Shown here: positions 35,775-46,571 of the stretch, one piece after another
Layout: each line of letters begins with the position of its first letter
Numbering within the stretch: position 1 is the stretch's first letter
Assembly (NCBI GenBank): GCA_029216955.1
Contig: JANAVB010044018.1
Span: forward strand, 473,172 to 537,171
Reading direction: 5' to 3'
Source: Iris pallida
Taxonomy: Eukaryota > Streptophyta > Magnoliopsida > Asparagales > Iridaceae
DNA: 64,000 bases
Notes under the pieces: generated by a model
Told to the model about the DNA's origin: nothing
Database searches by the model: none
The model's input: the letters and a program-made list of their open reading frames with translations, nothing else
Translations under genes and position numbers: made by a program

Positions 35775-38052
35775 TGCATCTTCGTGTGGTTCTTCAGATT
35801 CTCAGAGAGCACCAATTGTGTGCCAAGTTCAGTAAATGCGAGTTCTGGCTCGATCGTATTTCATACTTGGGTCATATCATCACCCGAGGAGGAGTTGTAG
35901 TGGATCCCCAGAAGATCGTGGCCATTGAAACGTGGTCGGTACCTAGCACAGTGGCAGAAATTTGCAGTTTTCTTGGCTTGGCCGGCTACTACCGGCAATT
36001 TTTTCAGACTTTGCTCGAATTTTAATGCCATTGACCCAGTTGACCCGCAAGGATGTACAGTTTGCTTGGACAGCAGAGTGCCAAGATTCTTTTGAGAGGT
36101 TGAAGTGAGGCTTGATGACGGCTCCTATTCTCACGCTTCCAGATGGAATCGGAGGATTCTCAGTGTATTGTGATGCTTCAGGCAGAGGTTTAGGATGTGT
36201 TCTGATGCAGCATGTGGAGGTAATAGCTTATGCGTCACGACAACTTCGTGATCATGAAAAGAATTACCCAACCCATGACTTGGAGCTGGCAGCAGTAGTG
36301 TTTGCACTTAAGCTTTGGAGGCACTACTTGTATGGAGATAGGGTGGAGATTTTCACCGACCACAAGAGTCTGAAGTATGTGTTCACCCAGAAGGATCTCA
36401 ACATGCGTCAGAGGAGATGGCTAGAGCTGCTTGTGGATTATGACATCAACTTGCAGTATCATCCTGGGAAGGCCAACATTGTTGCGGATGCATTGAGCAG
36501 GAGAGCCGGAGTTTATTTCCTAACAGCGTAACCAGAGCTGTTAGCCGATCTTCAGAAGATGGGTATAGAAGTTGTCCTCCCTTCCAGTGTGGCTTTGATG
36601 GCCAGCATGCAAGTTCAGTCCACTATAGTCGAGAGGATCCGGATGGCGCAGTCAGCAGATTCTAAGCTTCAGCGACTCAGAGCAGAGTGTGAGGCAGGAC
36701 GAAGACCAGAGTTATGTATCCATGAAGATGGTACACTTAGGCATGGGAGACGTCTTTGTGTACCCAGTGGAGATATCAGACATGAGATCATGGTCGAGGC
36801 CCACAGTTCACAGTATTTCATTCATCCCGGTGGCACGAAGATGTACCATGATATCCGCCAGTACTTTTGGTGGAATGGCATGTAGAGGGAGAGAGCCCGG
36901 TTTCTCTCTCGTTATTTAGTCTGCCAACAAGTTAAGGCTGAACATCAGAGACCAGCTGGACTACTTCAACCATTGCCAATTCCAGAATAAAAATAGGAGC
37001 ATATAACCATAGATTTTGTGACTAGATTGCCTAGATTCTCGGCAGGCAGAGACGCTATTTGGGTTGTCATAGACAGGCTCACGAAGGTGGCTCACTTTCT
37101 TTCGTTCAGAGTTGGTCAGTCGACGGCTCAGTTAGCGGAGATGTATCTTCGACAGATTGTTAGATTGCATGGTATACCAGTCAGTGTCACCTCGGACAGA
37201 GATTCCAGATTTACGCCGTACTTTTGGTATAGCCTGCAAGAGAGTTTGGGGACTCACCTCCAGTTCAGCTCAGCGTATTACCCACAAACAGATGGTCAAT
37301 CAGAGCGTACCATACAAACCTTGGAAGACATGTTGAGATCTTGTACACTCGACTTCGGTGGTTCGTAGGAAGATCACCAGCACCTGGTAGAGTTCTCGTA
37401 CAACAACAGTTTCCAAGCTAGTATCCAGATGGCACCATTCGAGGCACTGTATAGTAGGAAGTGGCGATCCCCGCTAGCATGGGACGATATCGGAGATAGG
37501 CAGATGCTCGGTCCAGAAATAATTGCTCAGACCGTTGAGGTGGTCAGGAGAGTCAGAGATCATCTTCGAGTTGCCTAAGATTGCCAGCATCATTGGGCCG
37601 ATTCTCATCGGCGCCCTCTTAAGTTTTCTGTCGGCGACCAAGTATTCCTGAGGATTTCCCCTAACCGTGGCGTCATTCGTTTCAGCGTGCGAAGAAAGCT
37701 TAGTCCTAGGTATATAGGGCCATTTGACATTCTGGGGCGAGTAGGAGATGTATCCTATCGTCTCGCTCTTCCACTATCGCTACGTGAGGTACATGACGTA
37801 TTCCATGTATCCCAACTGCGACGGTATATCCCGGACTCGAGCCATATCCTGGATCTTTCGGAATTGGTTGTTGGTACCAACCTTTCGTATGAGGAGAGGC
37901 CCGTGTCTATATTGGACCAAAGAGAGAAGACACTCAAGAACAAGACTATCAAGTTAGTCCGAGTTGCTTGGGGTCATCACTCTTTAGGTGAGTCAATGTG
38001 GGAGCGTGAGGATGATATCCGATCGCGATATCCCGACCTGTTTGACTCGTAA
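35775..38052 (+). pseudogene. pol: element 2 pol part 3: RT end, RNase H, integrase, chromodomain
   Basis: Resumes with [29 protein letters not shown] and [11 protein letters not shown]. RNase H (36112-36531) shows [30 protein letters not shown] and VADALSRR, then TAA. The integrase segments are 36559-36885 (zinc-binding, SSQYFIHPGG) and 37018-37368 (VTSDRDSRFT, ERTIQTLEDML). The C-terminus (37687-38052) carries VHDVFHVSQLRRY and a chromodomain, WGHHSLGESMWERED. At least five stops or frameshifts interrupt it. The EFSVGDQVF-type segment is uninterrupted here, unlike in element 1. Confidence 0.9.
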
Positions 38053-38204
38053 GGTATAATATCTTTCTTATGACTTACACTTCGAACCCTTGCTTGCATA
38101 TTTGATTGCTTGGTTGATTGCTTAGCTGTAGATTGCATCTGATAGTGTAACTAGTCCCGACACCTCTAGCCTCTTTAATTAAATTTTAAGGACGGAATTC
38201 TTTT

Positions 38205-38217
38205 AAGGTGGGTAGAG
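38205..38217 (+). other. element 2 polypurine tract
   Basis: AAGGTGGGTAGAG lies directly before the 3' LTR. Upstream is a degenerate AAGGACGGAATT box, matching the GAGGACGAAATT box of element 1. Confidence 0.75.
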
Positions 38218-38218
38218 T

Positions 38219-41200
38219 TGTCACCCTCGAAATCCGTGTTACGTATTTTCGTATACGTGTACATATTTTGGATCCGTATTTTATTAGTCATGGTTAGCTA
38301 GTCATAATTTTATTTTTAGCATGTTGCATTGGCAAGGTTATTTTGGCATTTTATTGGTTATGGCTTAGCTTGGTTCGGTTTAGCTTGGTTTGGTTTGCTT
38401 TTGGGTTCATCATGAACTAAAAGAAAACCCCTACCTGCTACCACCATCATCATTTAAAATCTAATCCCCTTTCTCTCTCATCTTTACTCTTCATTTATTT
38501 CTTCATCTTCTTCCTCTTAACTTCTCCACCTACCAAGAGAAGCTTAGGCAAGTGCAACTTGCTTCATGGAGAAACTCTATTATTGTTGTTCTATTGTCTT
38601 CCTCGCGAGATTCTAAGATACTTTAGAACTTGGCATTTTTTATTTTGATGGATATTTTCTTGTAGATCTAAGTTTATATCATTTTCGGTTTTTTTTGGGT
38701 TTTGATCTATTAAACTTTATTATTTTCATGTGTTTGATTGTTCCATGTTGTAGAGAATTCAATTTTACCCAAAATAGATCTTTGAAAAGTTAGATTTTGA
38801 CTTATTTTGAGGAAGTTATGGCCAAAAGCATTTTTGTCCATTTCTTTGTTTATCTGTGCTGATTCTGGCAGGGACGATGAATAGAGCCGCATATGAGGGT
38901 GCTGGATAGTGCCGCATAGTGCTGCATAGTATCCGAGCCGCATATGGGAGTACTGTATAGTACCGCATAGTGTCTGAACCGTATATGAGGGTGCTGCATA
39001 GTGCCACATAGTGCTGCATAGTATCCGAGCCACATATGGAAGTATCGCATAGTGTCTGAGCCGCATATGAGCGTGCTGAATAGTACTGTATAGTGCTACA
39101 TAGTATCCGAGCCGCATATAGGAGTCCTGCATAGTGTCGTATAGTGCCGTATAGTGTCCGAGCCGCATATGGGAGTGCCGCATAGTGTCGTATAGTGTCC
39201 GAGCCGCATATGAGGGTACTGTATAGTGCCGTATAGTGCTGTATAGTATCTGAGCCGTATATGGGAGTGCTATATAGTGCCGCATAGTACCGTATAGTGT
39301 TCGAGCCGTATATGGGAGTGTTGTATAGTACCGCATAGTGTCCGAGCAGCATATGGGGGTGTCACATAGTGCTGAATAGTGTCGTATAGTACCTATTTTG
39401 GCTGTTTTGGCTATTTTATGCCCTATTTGGCCAATTTGTGGCCAGAATTTCTCTCAACTCCCAACATAAAAGTGGTAGATCTTTTTCCTTAGCTTCAAGA
39501 GCATGTTATTAGCTATTTTATGCAAGTTTTCTCATTTATTATAATGTAAGGATAGAACATGATAGTGGCCCATCGTGTCACACTCTTGACAAGTAAACAT
39601 GACATGTAATCTGGAACGCCGTTGCGACGGCTATCTCGATATGCTAGTAATCCTCCTCTTGATACCGTAGATGATTGTGCTTGTACAAATAAACCAGTCT
39701 TGTCTTGTATCATGTCTAGGACAGGGACCCCTGAATACTACGGTCAGGGGTACCTACTGAATTCAACTAAGGCTAATAACTAGAATAATCCAGTAGTCAT
39801 GAAGAGATTTCCCAGCTACAGGCAATCCCGTTATCTGGGCGCTCAAGTGGACTTATAGCCTACCGACGAGTAGGGCATATTTCCAGCACACAATCACGTG
39901 TTGCATTCTTCATAAATGGACATTCGACCTGGATAACTGGATGGTCAGCAGGGCTTGTGGCTGTTGGGATAATCTCATTGCATCTTGCTAGTAACTAGGC
40001 CTGTGATAACCCTAGTTATTTAAAAGTATCAAGCCGTACTCTTGATTGGCGTGATTGAATGGATGGAGTATTCCAGCTTAGTCTTATCCTGATTCTGTGT
40101 AAGATTGTGACATGACATAATTATTGATGCTTTCCTTAACAATAACGATCGGAGGTCCAGTTCTGTTCAGGCGAAGGGTTACAACCCCGGTCCTTGTTTG
40201 GTTTAAGGGCTGTAACCTGGCTCCCGGAGCAGTTCTGTGTCCTCTCTTCATTTATTATCTTATTTCAACCCCATGCCATGTTCGTTATGTTTTACCTTAC
40301 CTTAATACCATGATTATTTATACTGGCAGAGTTCCAGTTCTGTTCAGGCGAAGGGATACAACCCCGGTCCTTGTTTGGTTTAAGGGTTGTAACCTGGCTT
40401 CCCGAGCAGTTCTGTGTCCTCCCTTCGTTTATTGTCTTCACTGTATCAATAGTATTTGAGACAGATTTCTATTTAAGTGAAGGGCTGCAACCCCGGTCCT
40501 TGTTTGGTTTAAGGGTTGTGACCTGGCTACTTGAATGGTTTCTTCGTACTCAGTTTACTATTGTTATCTCTATTATTATCAGTTCTTTATTTATTATTTA
40601 TCTTTAATATTCTATTGTGATATGCTGATTTTAGTTCCTAAGTGAAGCCTCCTTTGTGGTACTTGCTCTTTCTGGGGTCTGATCCAGCTGGTTTTGTGTG
40701 GCCAGATATTGGAGCAGCACCAGAGGATCCACCTGTCTTCCAGCCAGATGGTGACCACCAGGCGTAATCCTGACAACGAGTGGGTTTATTTTTGTCCTCC
40801 CACTTTATTGTAAAAATTATTCTTTTGAGACGTTTAACCGACGAGAACGTGTTAGCTCGTATTGCACCTTTATTTATTGTCTGCCTACGGGCTGTAACAT
40901 GATTGACAGATCCTAGGGTTGATCATGTATGACTGAACTCTTGCTAGTCTTGACATTTTGTACGACTAGCTTCATGATCATCCAATATGTAATGTATGGG
41001 ACGCCTTGCTATTATATATCTAGTGCTCTGACATCTTGTAACTATTATTGCTTGCTTGAGATTGAGACAATTGGTTTGTTCATGACCATAGGAGACTGTT
41101 GGCTTGTAGTGAAACCCTCATGTATCTAGACAGCCGTGACCGTATAGCGAGGTGGGTTGCACTTCAATATACGTAGCTGGCTATGTATGCCCCCGCTCTT

Positions 41201-41226
41201 CAGTATTCTGGTTCTGGGGCGTTACA
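38219..41226 (+). repeat. element 2 3' LTR (3,008 bp)
   Basis: A direct repeat of 17153-20143, starting TGTCACCCTCGAAATCC and ending GGGGCGTTACA. The tandem array here (38884-39392) is about 30 bp longer and has a different order of unit lengths. It is followed by the TSD GAAAG and the LINE endonuclease. Confidence 0.93.
38884..39392 (+). repeat. tandem array of 31/41/51-bp units (3' LTR)
   Basis: The same repeat type as 17816-18295, with eleven units in the order 51-41-51-31-51-51-41-51-51-41 plus a terminal unit. It is 509 bp against 480 bp. The two LTRs were identical at insertion, so the arrays have been rearranged since. Confidence 0.85.
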
Positions 41227-41231
41227 GAAAG

Positions 41232-41861
41232 CTTGGAGGTAGTCCCTGTGTCAAGATAGTAGGCATTTATTAATGCCCTATCGAGACGGAAGAATTGTCG
41301 ATGGTCGCCTTTCTGCATGTTGTACCAGGTGAATGCGTTGCCGGTGAACGGAAGGGAGGGGAGGTGAGAGTTGAAGATGAAGTTGTTGAAGTCTTGCAAG
41401 GCGGAGAGAGGGGGAGGGCGGCCTCCAATCTTCTCTTTTCTACAAGTGATGGCGTTGAAGTCACCGATGCAGAACCATGGGAGGTTACGGTTGTGGTGGT
41501 AGGTGTCCAGAAAATCGTTCCGTAGGTGTCTGCGTTCTGCAATGTCACAACTGCCGTGAACCGCAGAAAGGATGGCACGATTGGAGATTAAAGGGTGTTC
41601 CATCCAGCAAGACAGGGCTTGACTGGAATCGTGGATGACACCAATTTTGACGGCTTTGGAACAGAGAATCCAGATGTCGTATCTGCCTGCAATGGCTGAA
41701 TGAAATCCTAACTGCAGTTGAATGGATTTGAGTCTCTTGTATGAGATTTTGGGTTCGATGATGATCAAGATGTCAATCTTGTGAGTTTTCTTAAGGCTGG
41801 TGATTCTCTTCATCGTAGGTTTTTTCGCCAGGTCATGGACATTCTAGGAGAGGATGTTCAG
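41232..41861 (-). pseudogene. LINE ORF2 N-terminus, AP-like endonuclease (broken)
   Basis: The minus strand encodes the N-terminal endonuclease of the LINE. Visible motifs are I-L-S-stop-N-V-H-D-L (the usual LSWNVRGL start, with W changed to TAG at 41844-41846), I-I-E-P-K (catalytic glutamate block), W-F-C-I-G-D-F-N-A-I and F-T-W-Y-N, plus R-L-D-R-A. The reading then runs into the TSD of element 2 and continues at 17152. In an active LINE this domain makes the first nick at the target. The stop and the downstream insertion make it a relic. Confidence 0.88.
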
Positions 41862-42361
41862 TATTAATGAGGCTTTGGGAGGGGTTGGTTGGACCGCTTT
41901 ATAGCGAACCTGGTATGCATGGATGGGGATTTGGCGGTTCCTTTTTGTCCGCTTTTCTGTTGGTGATGGCTGGTTCTCCTTCTTCTTAGGGGATGTGCTG
42001 AGGGAAGGGTCCTCGGGACGTTTAGGGGATGCGACTGTTTCTCCTGCTGAATCGAGGTCGGGCTGTTCCAGATGGATGAGGAGGGAGACATCAGAGATGC
42101 CAATCTGACCCCCTTTTGCTTGGAGAGGGAATCCAGCGGCTAGGACCTAAAGACCTTTAAAGGCCTTCTCTGGCCCTAGGATGGCTAGAGCATCAACGGT
42201 GGAGTTGTCGGGCAGATTATGCGGGTCGGTGGCTATCAGAGGTGCTAGAAAGGACTCTTCCGAATCCTCGGGGGGAGGGACACTGAGGTCCTCGGGGGCC
42301 GTTCCGGAGTCCTGGTCGAGGTCAGCATGACAGTCCGAATCTTGGGGTGAGTCAATGGCTT
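41862..42361 (-). pseudogene. LINE ORF1 C-terminal tail, acidic and proline/serine-rich
   Basis: Upstream of the endonuclease the minus strand stays largely open in the same frame. It encodes an acidic, P/S-rich stretch (DLSVPPPEDSEES) and then a basic stretch (TSPKKKENQPSPTEKR). One in-frame TAG follows AFKGL. Low-complexity tails of this type are common after the zinc knuckle of plant LINE ORF1. The same-frame continuity into ORF2 is noted separately. The 5-bp TSD of element 4 (GGCTT) closes the piece at 42357-42361. Confidence 0.65.
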
Positions 42362-45103
42362 TGTAATGCCTGTTGTTCGTATTACGTATTTGGAATACGT
42401 ATACGTATTTTATCTTGTATTTGCATATCTTCTTGGGTTGGTTTAGCTTGGTTATTCTTGGTTCGGGTTGGCTTGGTTCGGTTTGGGATTGCTATTGGTT
42501 CATTATGAACCAAAGGGTGAACCCCCTACCTACCACCACCACTACCATTTATTAACCCCACTTCCTTCTTTCTCTTTATTACTCTCCTTCTTCCTTCCAT
42601 TAATTCTTCACCTACCAGAGAGAGGGAGAGAGAGGTCTAGGCAAGTGCAACTTGCTTCATGGAGGAACTCCAATTTTATTGCTTCATTCTCTTCCTTACT
42701 GCATTCTAACTTACTTTAGAACTTGGCATTTTCACTTTCCATAGCTAGATTCTTGTAGATCTATATTTACCTTATTTTTGGAATTCTTGGGTTTTGATCT
42801 ACTTAATCTTATTATTCCCAAGTTTTGATGGTTCCATGTTGTAGAGAATTTCGTTCTACCCCATTTTGACCTATGGAAGTTCGGATTTGGGCTCCGGATG
42901 ATAGAGTTATGCAACTTGGAAGCCATGGCTTATGGTGTACTTCTTCTCGGAAATTTGGAGAAGAAGCACAGTCCCGAGCCGCATGGTAGCACTTGACCGC
43001 ATGAACATTCATGCGGAAAGTCAGTTCCAACCGCATGCACTATTGCCTTGACTTGACCGCATGACAAGTTCATGCGGCGAGTATTCCTTCTAGCCGCATG
43101 AAGTCCTTCTTACTTAACCGCATGACTGAGCCTTTCCCTTAGCCGCATGAACTCAACACCCTGAGCCGCATGAACTCAACACTCGTGAGCCGCATAGACC
43201 GCAGTCTCCCAGCCGCATGGGTTTGCTTCCCTTGACCGCATAGTCATTGCTCCCCGCAGCCGTATGGGTTACTCCTCCCCGGCCGCATGTACTTGATTGG
43301 TCAGCCAGCCGCATGGACCCATCCCCCGCCAGCCGCATGAGTTTTCTATCCTCCTGACCGCATATGTCTTGCCCTTCTCAGCTGCATGACTGACTAGATC
43401 TCCGAGCCGCATATGACTGATACCCCTTTGACCGCATAAGCCTTTCCCTTTTTAGCCGCATGCGCCTGACCCTATTCCGCCGCATGGGCTGTTCTCTTCC
43501 AGCCGCATGAAATCATTCGTGGCCGCATATGCCTTAGCCGCATGGCTCTCCTATAGCCCTTTTGTCATGAACTTGATAATCACGAATTTACTTGATATGT
43601 TGGGCATGATAATTGAGCCTGACATGACAGTGAGCCGTAGTGGTGCACCCTGGCATGACTAACCTGACATGACCTGATAGTAGCCCGTCGCGGCGTACTC
43701 CTGACCAGTAAACTGGACATGTTAAACCTGGCATGATTTTCTTGATAAGCTGTTGCGACGGCTATCTAACTTGACATGACCTGTATAATTAATCTGGACA
43801 CCGTGGGCGATTGTGCTTGTACAAATAATCCAGTCCTTTCTTGCATCATGTCTAGGAGGGGACTTCTGAGTACCACGGTCAGAAGTACCTACTGAAATGG
43901 ACTAAGGCTAAATAACTAGATTAATACATTAGTCATAAAGAGATCTCCCAGCTACATGCAATCCCGTTACCGGGGCACGCCTTGGGATCTGTAGCCTGCC
44001 GTCGAGTAGGGCACATTTCCAGCACACTGTCATGTGTTGCACCCTTCAAGCTACCTAAGGGTACATGCATTTTCTGGACGATGTACCTACCTGAATTCAA
44101 CCCTAATCTTTCAACCCGGGTAACCTGGATGGTCTGCAGGGCTTGTGGCTGTGGAATAATCTCACTGCATCTTGTTAGTAATTAGGCTTATGACAACCCT
44201 AGTTAGTTAAAGTATCAAGCCGTAATTCTTACTTGGCCGTAAAATGATTGGATGGAGTCTAACCAGTCTAGTCTTGCCCTGATCCTGATTACTGCATGAC
44301 CAGAATGCTTGTATCTATTTTACCGATAAATGGTGAGAATTCCAAGTTCTGTTCAGACGAAGGGTTACAACCCCAGTCCTTGTTTGGTTTACGTGTTGTA
44401 ACCTGGTTATCTGAATAGCTCCATGGTTATCTCGTCGTATATCATCCTGATGTATTTTCTTTATTTCCAATTCTTACTTATTTATACTCTTGTGCTGATT
44501 GCTGGTTTTAGTTCCTAAGTGAAGCCTCCTTTGTGGCACTTGCTCTTTCTGGGGTCTGATCCAGCTGGTTTTGTGTGGCCAGATTTTGGAGCAGCTCCAG
44601 AGGATCTATCGACCTTCCAGCCAGATGGTGGCCACTAGACGGAACCCTGGCAACGAGTGGGTTTATTTTTGATCTCCCACTTTATTGTAAAAATATTCTT
44701 TTGAGGCGTTTAGCCGGCGAGCACTTGTTTAGCTCGATAGCACTTTACTCACTGTCTGCCTACGGGCTGTAACATGATTAACAGATCCTAGGGTTGATCA
44801 TGTATGACTAAACTCTTGCTAGTCCTGACATTTTGTAACGACTAGCTTCATGATCAACTGAATATGTAATGTTTGGGATGCCTTACTATTGTATATTTAA
44901 TGATCATACATCTTGTGACTTTTACTTACTTGATTGTGATTGAGACAATAGGCTTGTTCATGACCTTATGAGACTGCTGGCTTGTAGATAAACCCTCATG
45001 TATCTAGACAGCCGTGACCGTATAGCGAGATGGATCCCATTTCATATACGTAGCTGGCTTTGTCTGCCCCCGCTCTCTAGTATTCTGGTTCTGGGGCGTG
45101 ACA
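42362..45103 (+). repeat. element 4 5' LTR (2,742 bp)
   Basis: Starts TGTAATGCCTG and ends GGGGCGTGACA. It contains the palindrome TTGGTTCAT-T-ATGAACCAA (42495-42513), the shared CAACTTGCTTCATGGAGG block, the CCGCATG array (42977-43546), two diverged GCCCGTCGTGGCGCAC copies (about 43634, 43684) and one GGTTACAACCC stem-loop module (44363-44403). Confidence 0.93.
42977..43546 (+). repeat. CCGCATG-type interspersed array (5' LTR)
   Basis: I count 24 exact CCGCAT hexamers (two reversed as ATGCGG) plus CCGTAT and CTGCAT variants in 570 bp, spaced mostly 25-32 bp apart. The core is usually AGCCGCATG or GACCGCAT. Spacers differ from one another. Confidence 0.85.
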
Positions 45104-45112
45104 TGGTTTAAG

Positions 45113-45128
45113 TGGTGGCCCATGCAGG
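45113..45128 (+). other. element 4 primer-binding site, tRNA-Ile-like
   Basis: TGGTGGCCCATGCAGG begins nine bases after the LTR (spacer TGGTTTAAG), as in element 2. Confidence 0.72.
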
Positions 45129-45299
45129 TCTGTGTGAATCATGATATGTGAGGGTTTACCGAATAGATGTCTCAATCAGTATTCGCCCTTGAACTCTGCT
45201 CATATCCCTTGAATCCCTGGATTCTTGTCCTGATCGCATGCTTGTCTAATTGATCTGTCCTGGTCCTTCCTTATTGTTTCCTATGTCGTCTTCTTCAGC
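45129..45299 (+). other. element 4 leader before gag
   Basis: About 170 bases similar to the element-2 leader, ending GTCGTCTTCTTCAG. ATG 45283 is out of frame with gag in the same way as in element 2. No other signal was seen. Confidence 0.45.
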
Positions 45300-46571
45300 G
45301 GCATTGTTCGTGGTCCTACCGATCAGCAAGGCGGAGCACCTCCCGTGGACCAGCAGCAACCCGGAGATCAAGCCCAGCACTCCGGAGTAGCCTCCAGAGT
45401 CGTGCCTTCTGGCGGAGAGCCACCAGTTCAGCCCGTTCAACCTGTAGAACCTGATGATGGCACATTAGTAGGGCTCGTCAGGATCTTGATAGCTTCTCAA
45501 GATCGTCGTGGAGATGCCTTGCAACAGGCAGTGGCGGATGCTTTGACAAGAGGCGGTCATCCAGGGAACAGCGCGGCCAACAGCTTCAAGCGCTTGAACC
45601 CTCCTTTCTTTGATGGTAGCGAAGATGCTATCGCAGCAGATGCTTGGCTTCAGGACACAGAGGTGATTCTAGAAGCAGCCAGGACCCCAGAGAATGAGAA
45701 GGTAGCCATGGTGCGCTTACAGTTATTGGATCTTGCCCGCAGCTGGTGGGCAGCACAGGCCGTCGGATTAGTGGTCCCTATTGCTTGGGCAGTATTCAGA
45801 GAGAGATTCTAGACCAAGTATTTTGATGATGTAGCTCGGTACGACCTACAGACGAGGTTCACCAATCTGAAGCAGATGGGCAGGACGGTCGATGGATATG
45901 CGGTCGAGTTTTCGAGACTCGGTCGGTTTGCTCCCACTTTGGTGGCAACCGAGTATGATAGAGCCCAGCGATTCCAGCAGGGGCTTCACCTGGAGATTCT
46001 ATTAGCATTTGAGCAGTTTGAGCATCAGACTTTTGATGCAGTCTTGAGAGCAGCTAGAAGGCATGAGTATACCTCCCAGAGGATTGTGGATAGGGCCGGA
46101 GGTCGGAAGAGATCCCACGGTCAGATGAATCAGTCTTCAACCCCAGCTCATGCGGCCAGGGCCTTGACTATTGGAGCTCCGAGGCGAGCAGCCTCAGTAA
46201 CGTCGGTCCAGCATTCCACCCCGACGTACCCTCAGCAGCAGCAGCAGCAGAAGCAGAAACAGTCTTCCGCAGTTGTATGTTCTCATTGTGGGAAGCCAGG
46301 CCATGTGGTGGCAGAATGTCGCAGGGCACAAGGATTGTACCTGGCTTATGGAGCACCAGACCATAGGGTTGGGTCCTGCCCGAATAGGGGTGGTTCATCA
46401 TCGTCCAACCTTTCTAGCTCTTCGGTGAGAGGACCAACTCCGGTCCAGCAGCAGCAGTATCCTTTGCCGAGGCCCTTGCCGCCTCAGTCCCAGGTATTCC
46501 AGCAGCAGAACCCCCAGCAGTATGCTCAAGCCCAAGTCCAAAGTCAGAATAGGTAGCGAGGATTTCAGTAG
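45300..46571 (+). pseudogene. gag: element 4 gag, broken by stops
   Basis: The conserved frame includes DQQQPGDQAQHSG and PDDGTLVGLVR. The capsid core has LNPPFFDGSEDAIAADAWLQ, LLDLARSWWAAQAVG and FEHQTFDAVLRAARRHEY. The first zinc knuckle, CSHCGKPGHVVAEC (46278-46319), is intact; the second begins YLAYG, so both leading cysteines are tyrosines. In-frame TAG codons lie at 45810-45812 (CAG in relatives), 46554-46556 and 46569-46571. No in-frame ATG was found near the start: the position used in element 2 (20441) is GTG here. Confidence 0.88.

Larger units (their letters stand above)
17153..41226 (+). mobile_element. element 2: chromovirus LTR retrotransposon with two nested insertions
   Basis: The LTRs are 17153-20143 and 38219-41226, with TSD GAAAG (17148-17152, 41227-41231). 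The total span is 24,074 bp, or about 11.0 kb once the solo LTR (22409-25887) and element 3 (26197-35774) are removed. Gag and pol resemble those of element 4 closely throughout, including the chromodomain, so both belong to one lineage. The LTRs differ from element 4 mainly at the start and in the tandem array. I count about 29 differences over roughly 600 bp of the LTR ends (about 5%). The coding part is heavily broken. Confidence 0.93.

Noticed and set aside
42977..43546. Regularly spaced CCGCATG with ~20-bp spacers resembling a CRISPR array
   Set aside because: The repeat core is only 8-9 bp, spacing is irregular, it lies in an LTR of a plant element and occurs in both LTRs.
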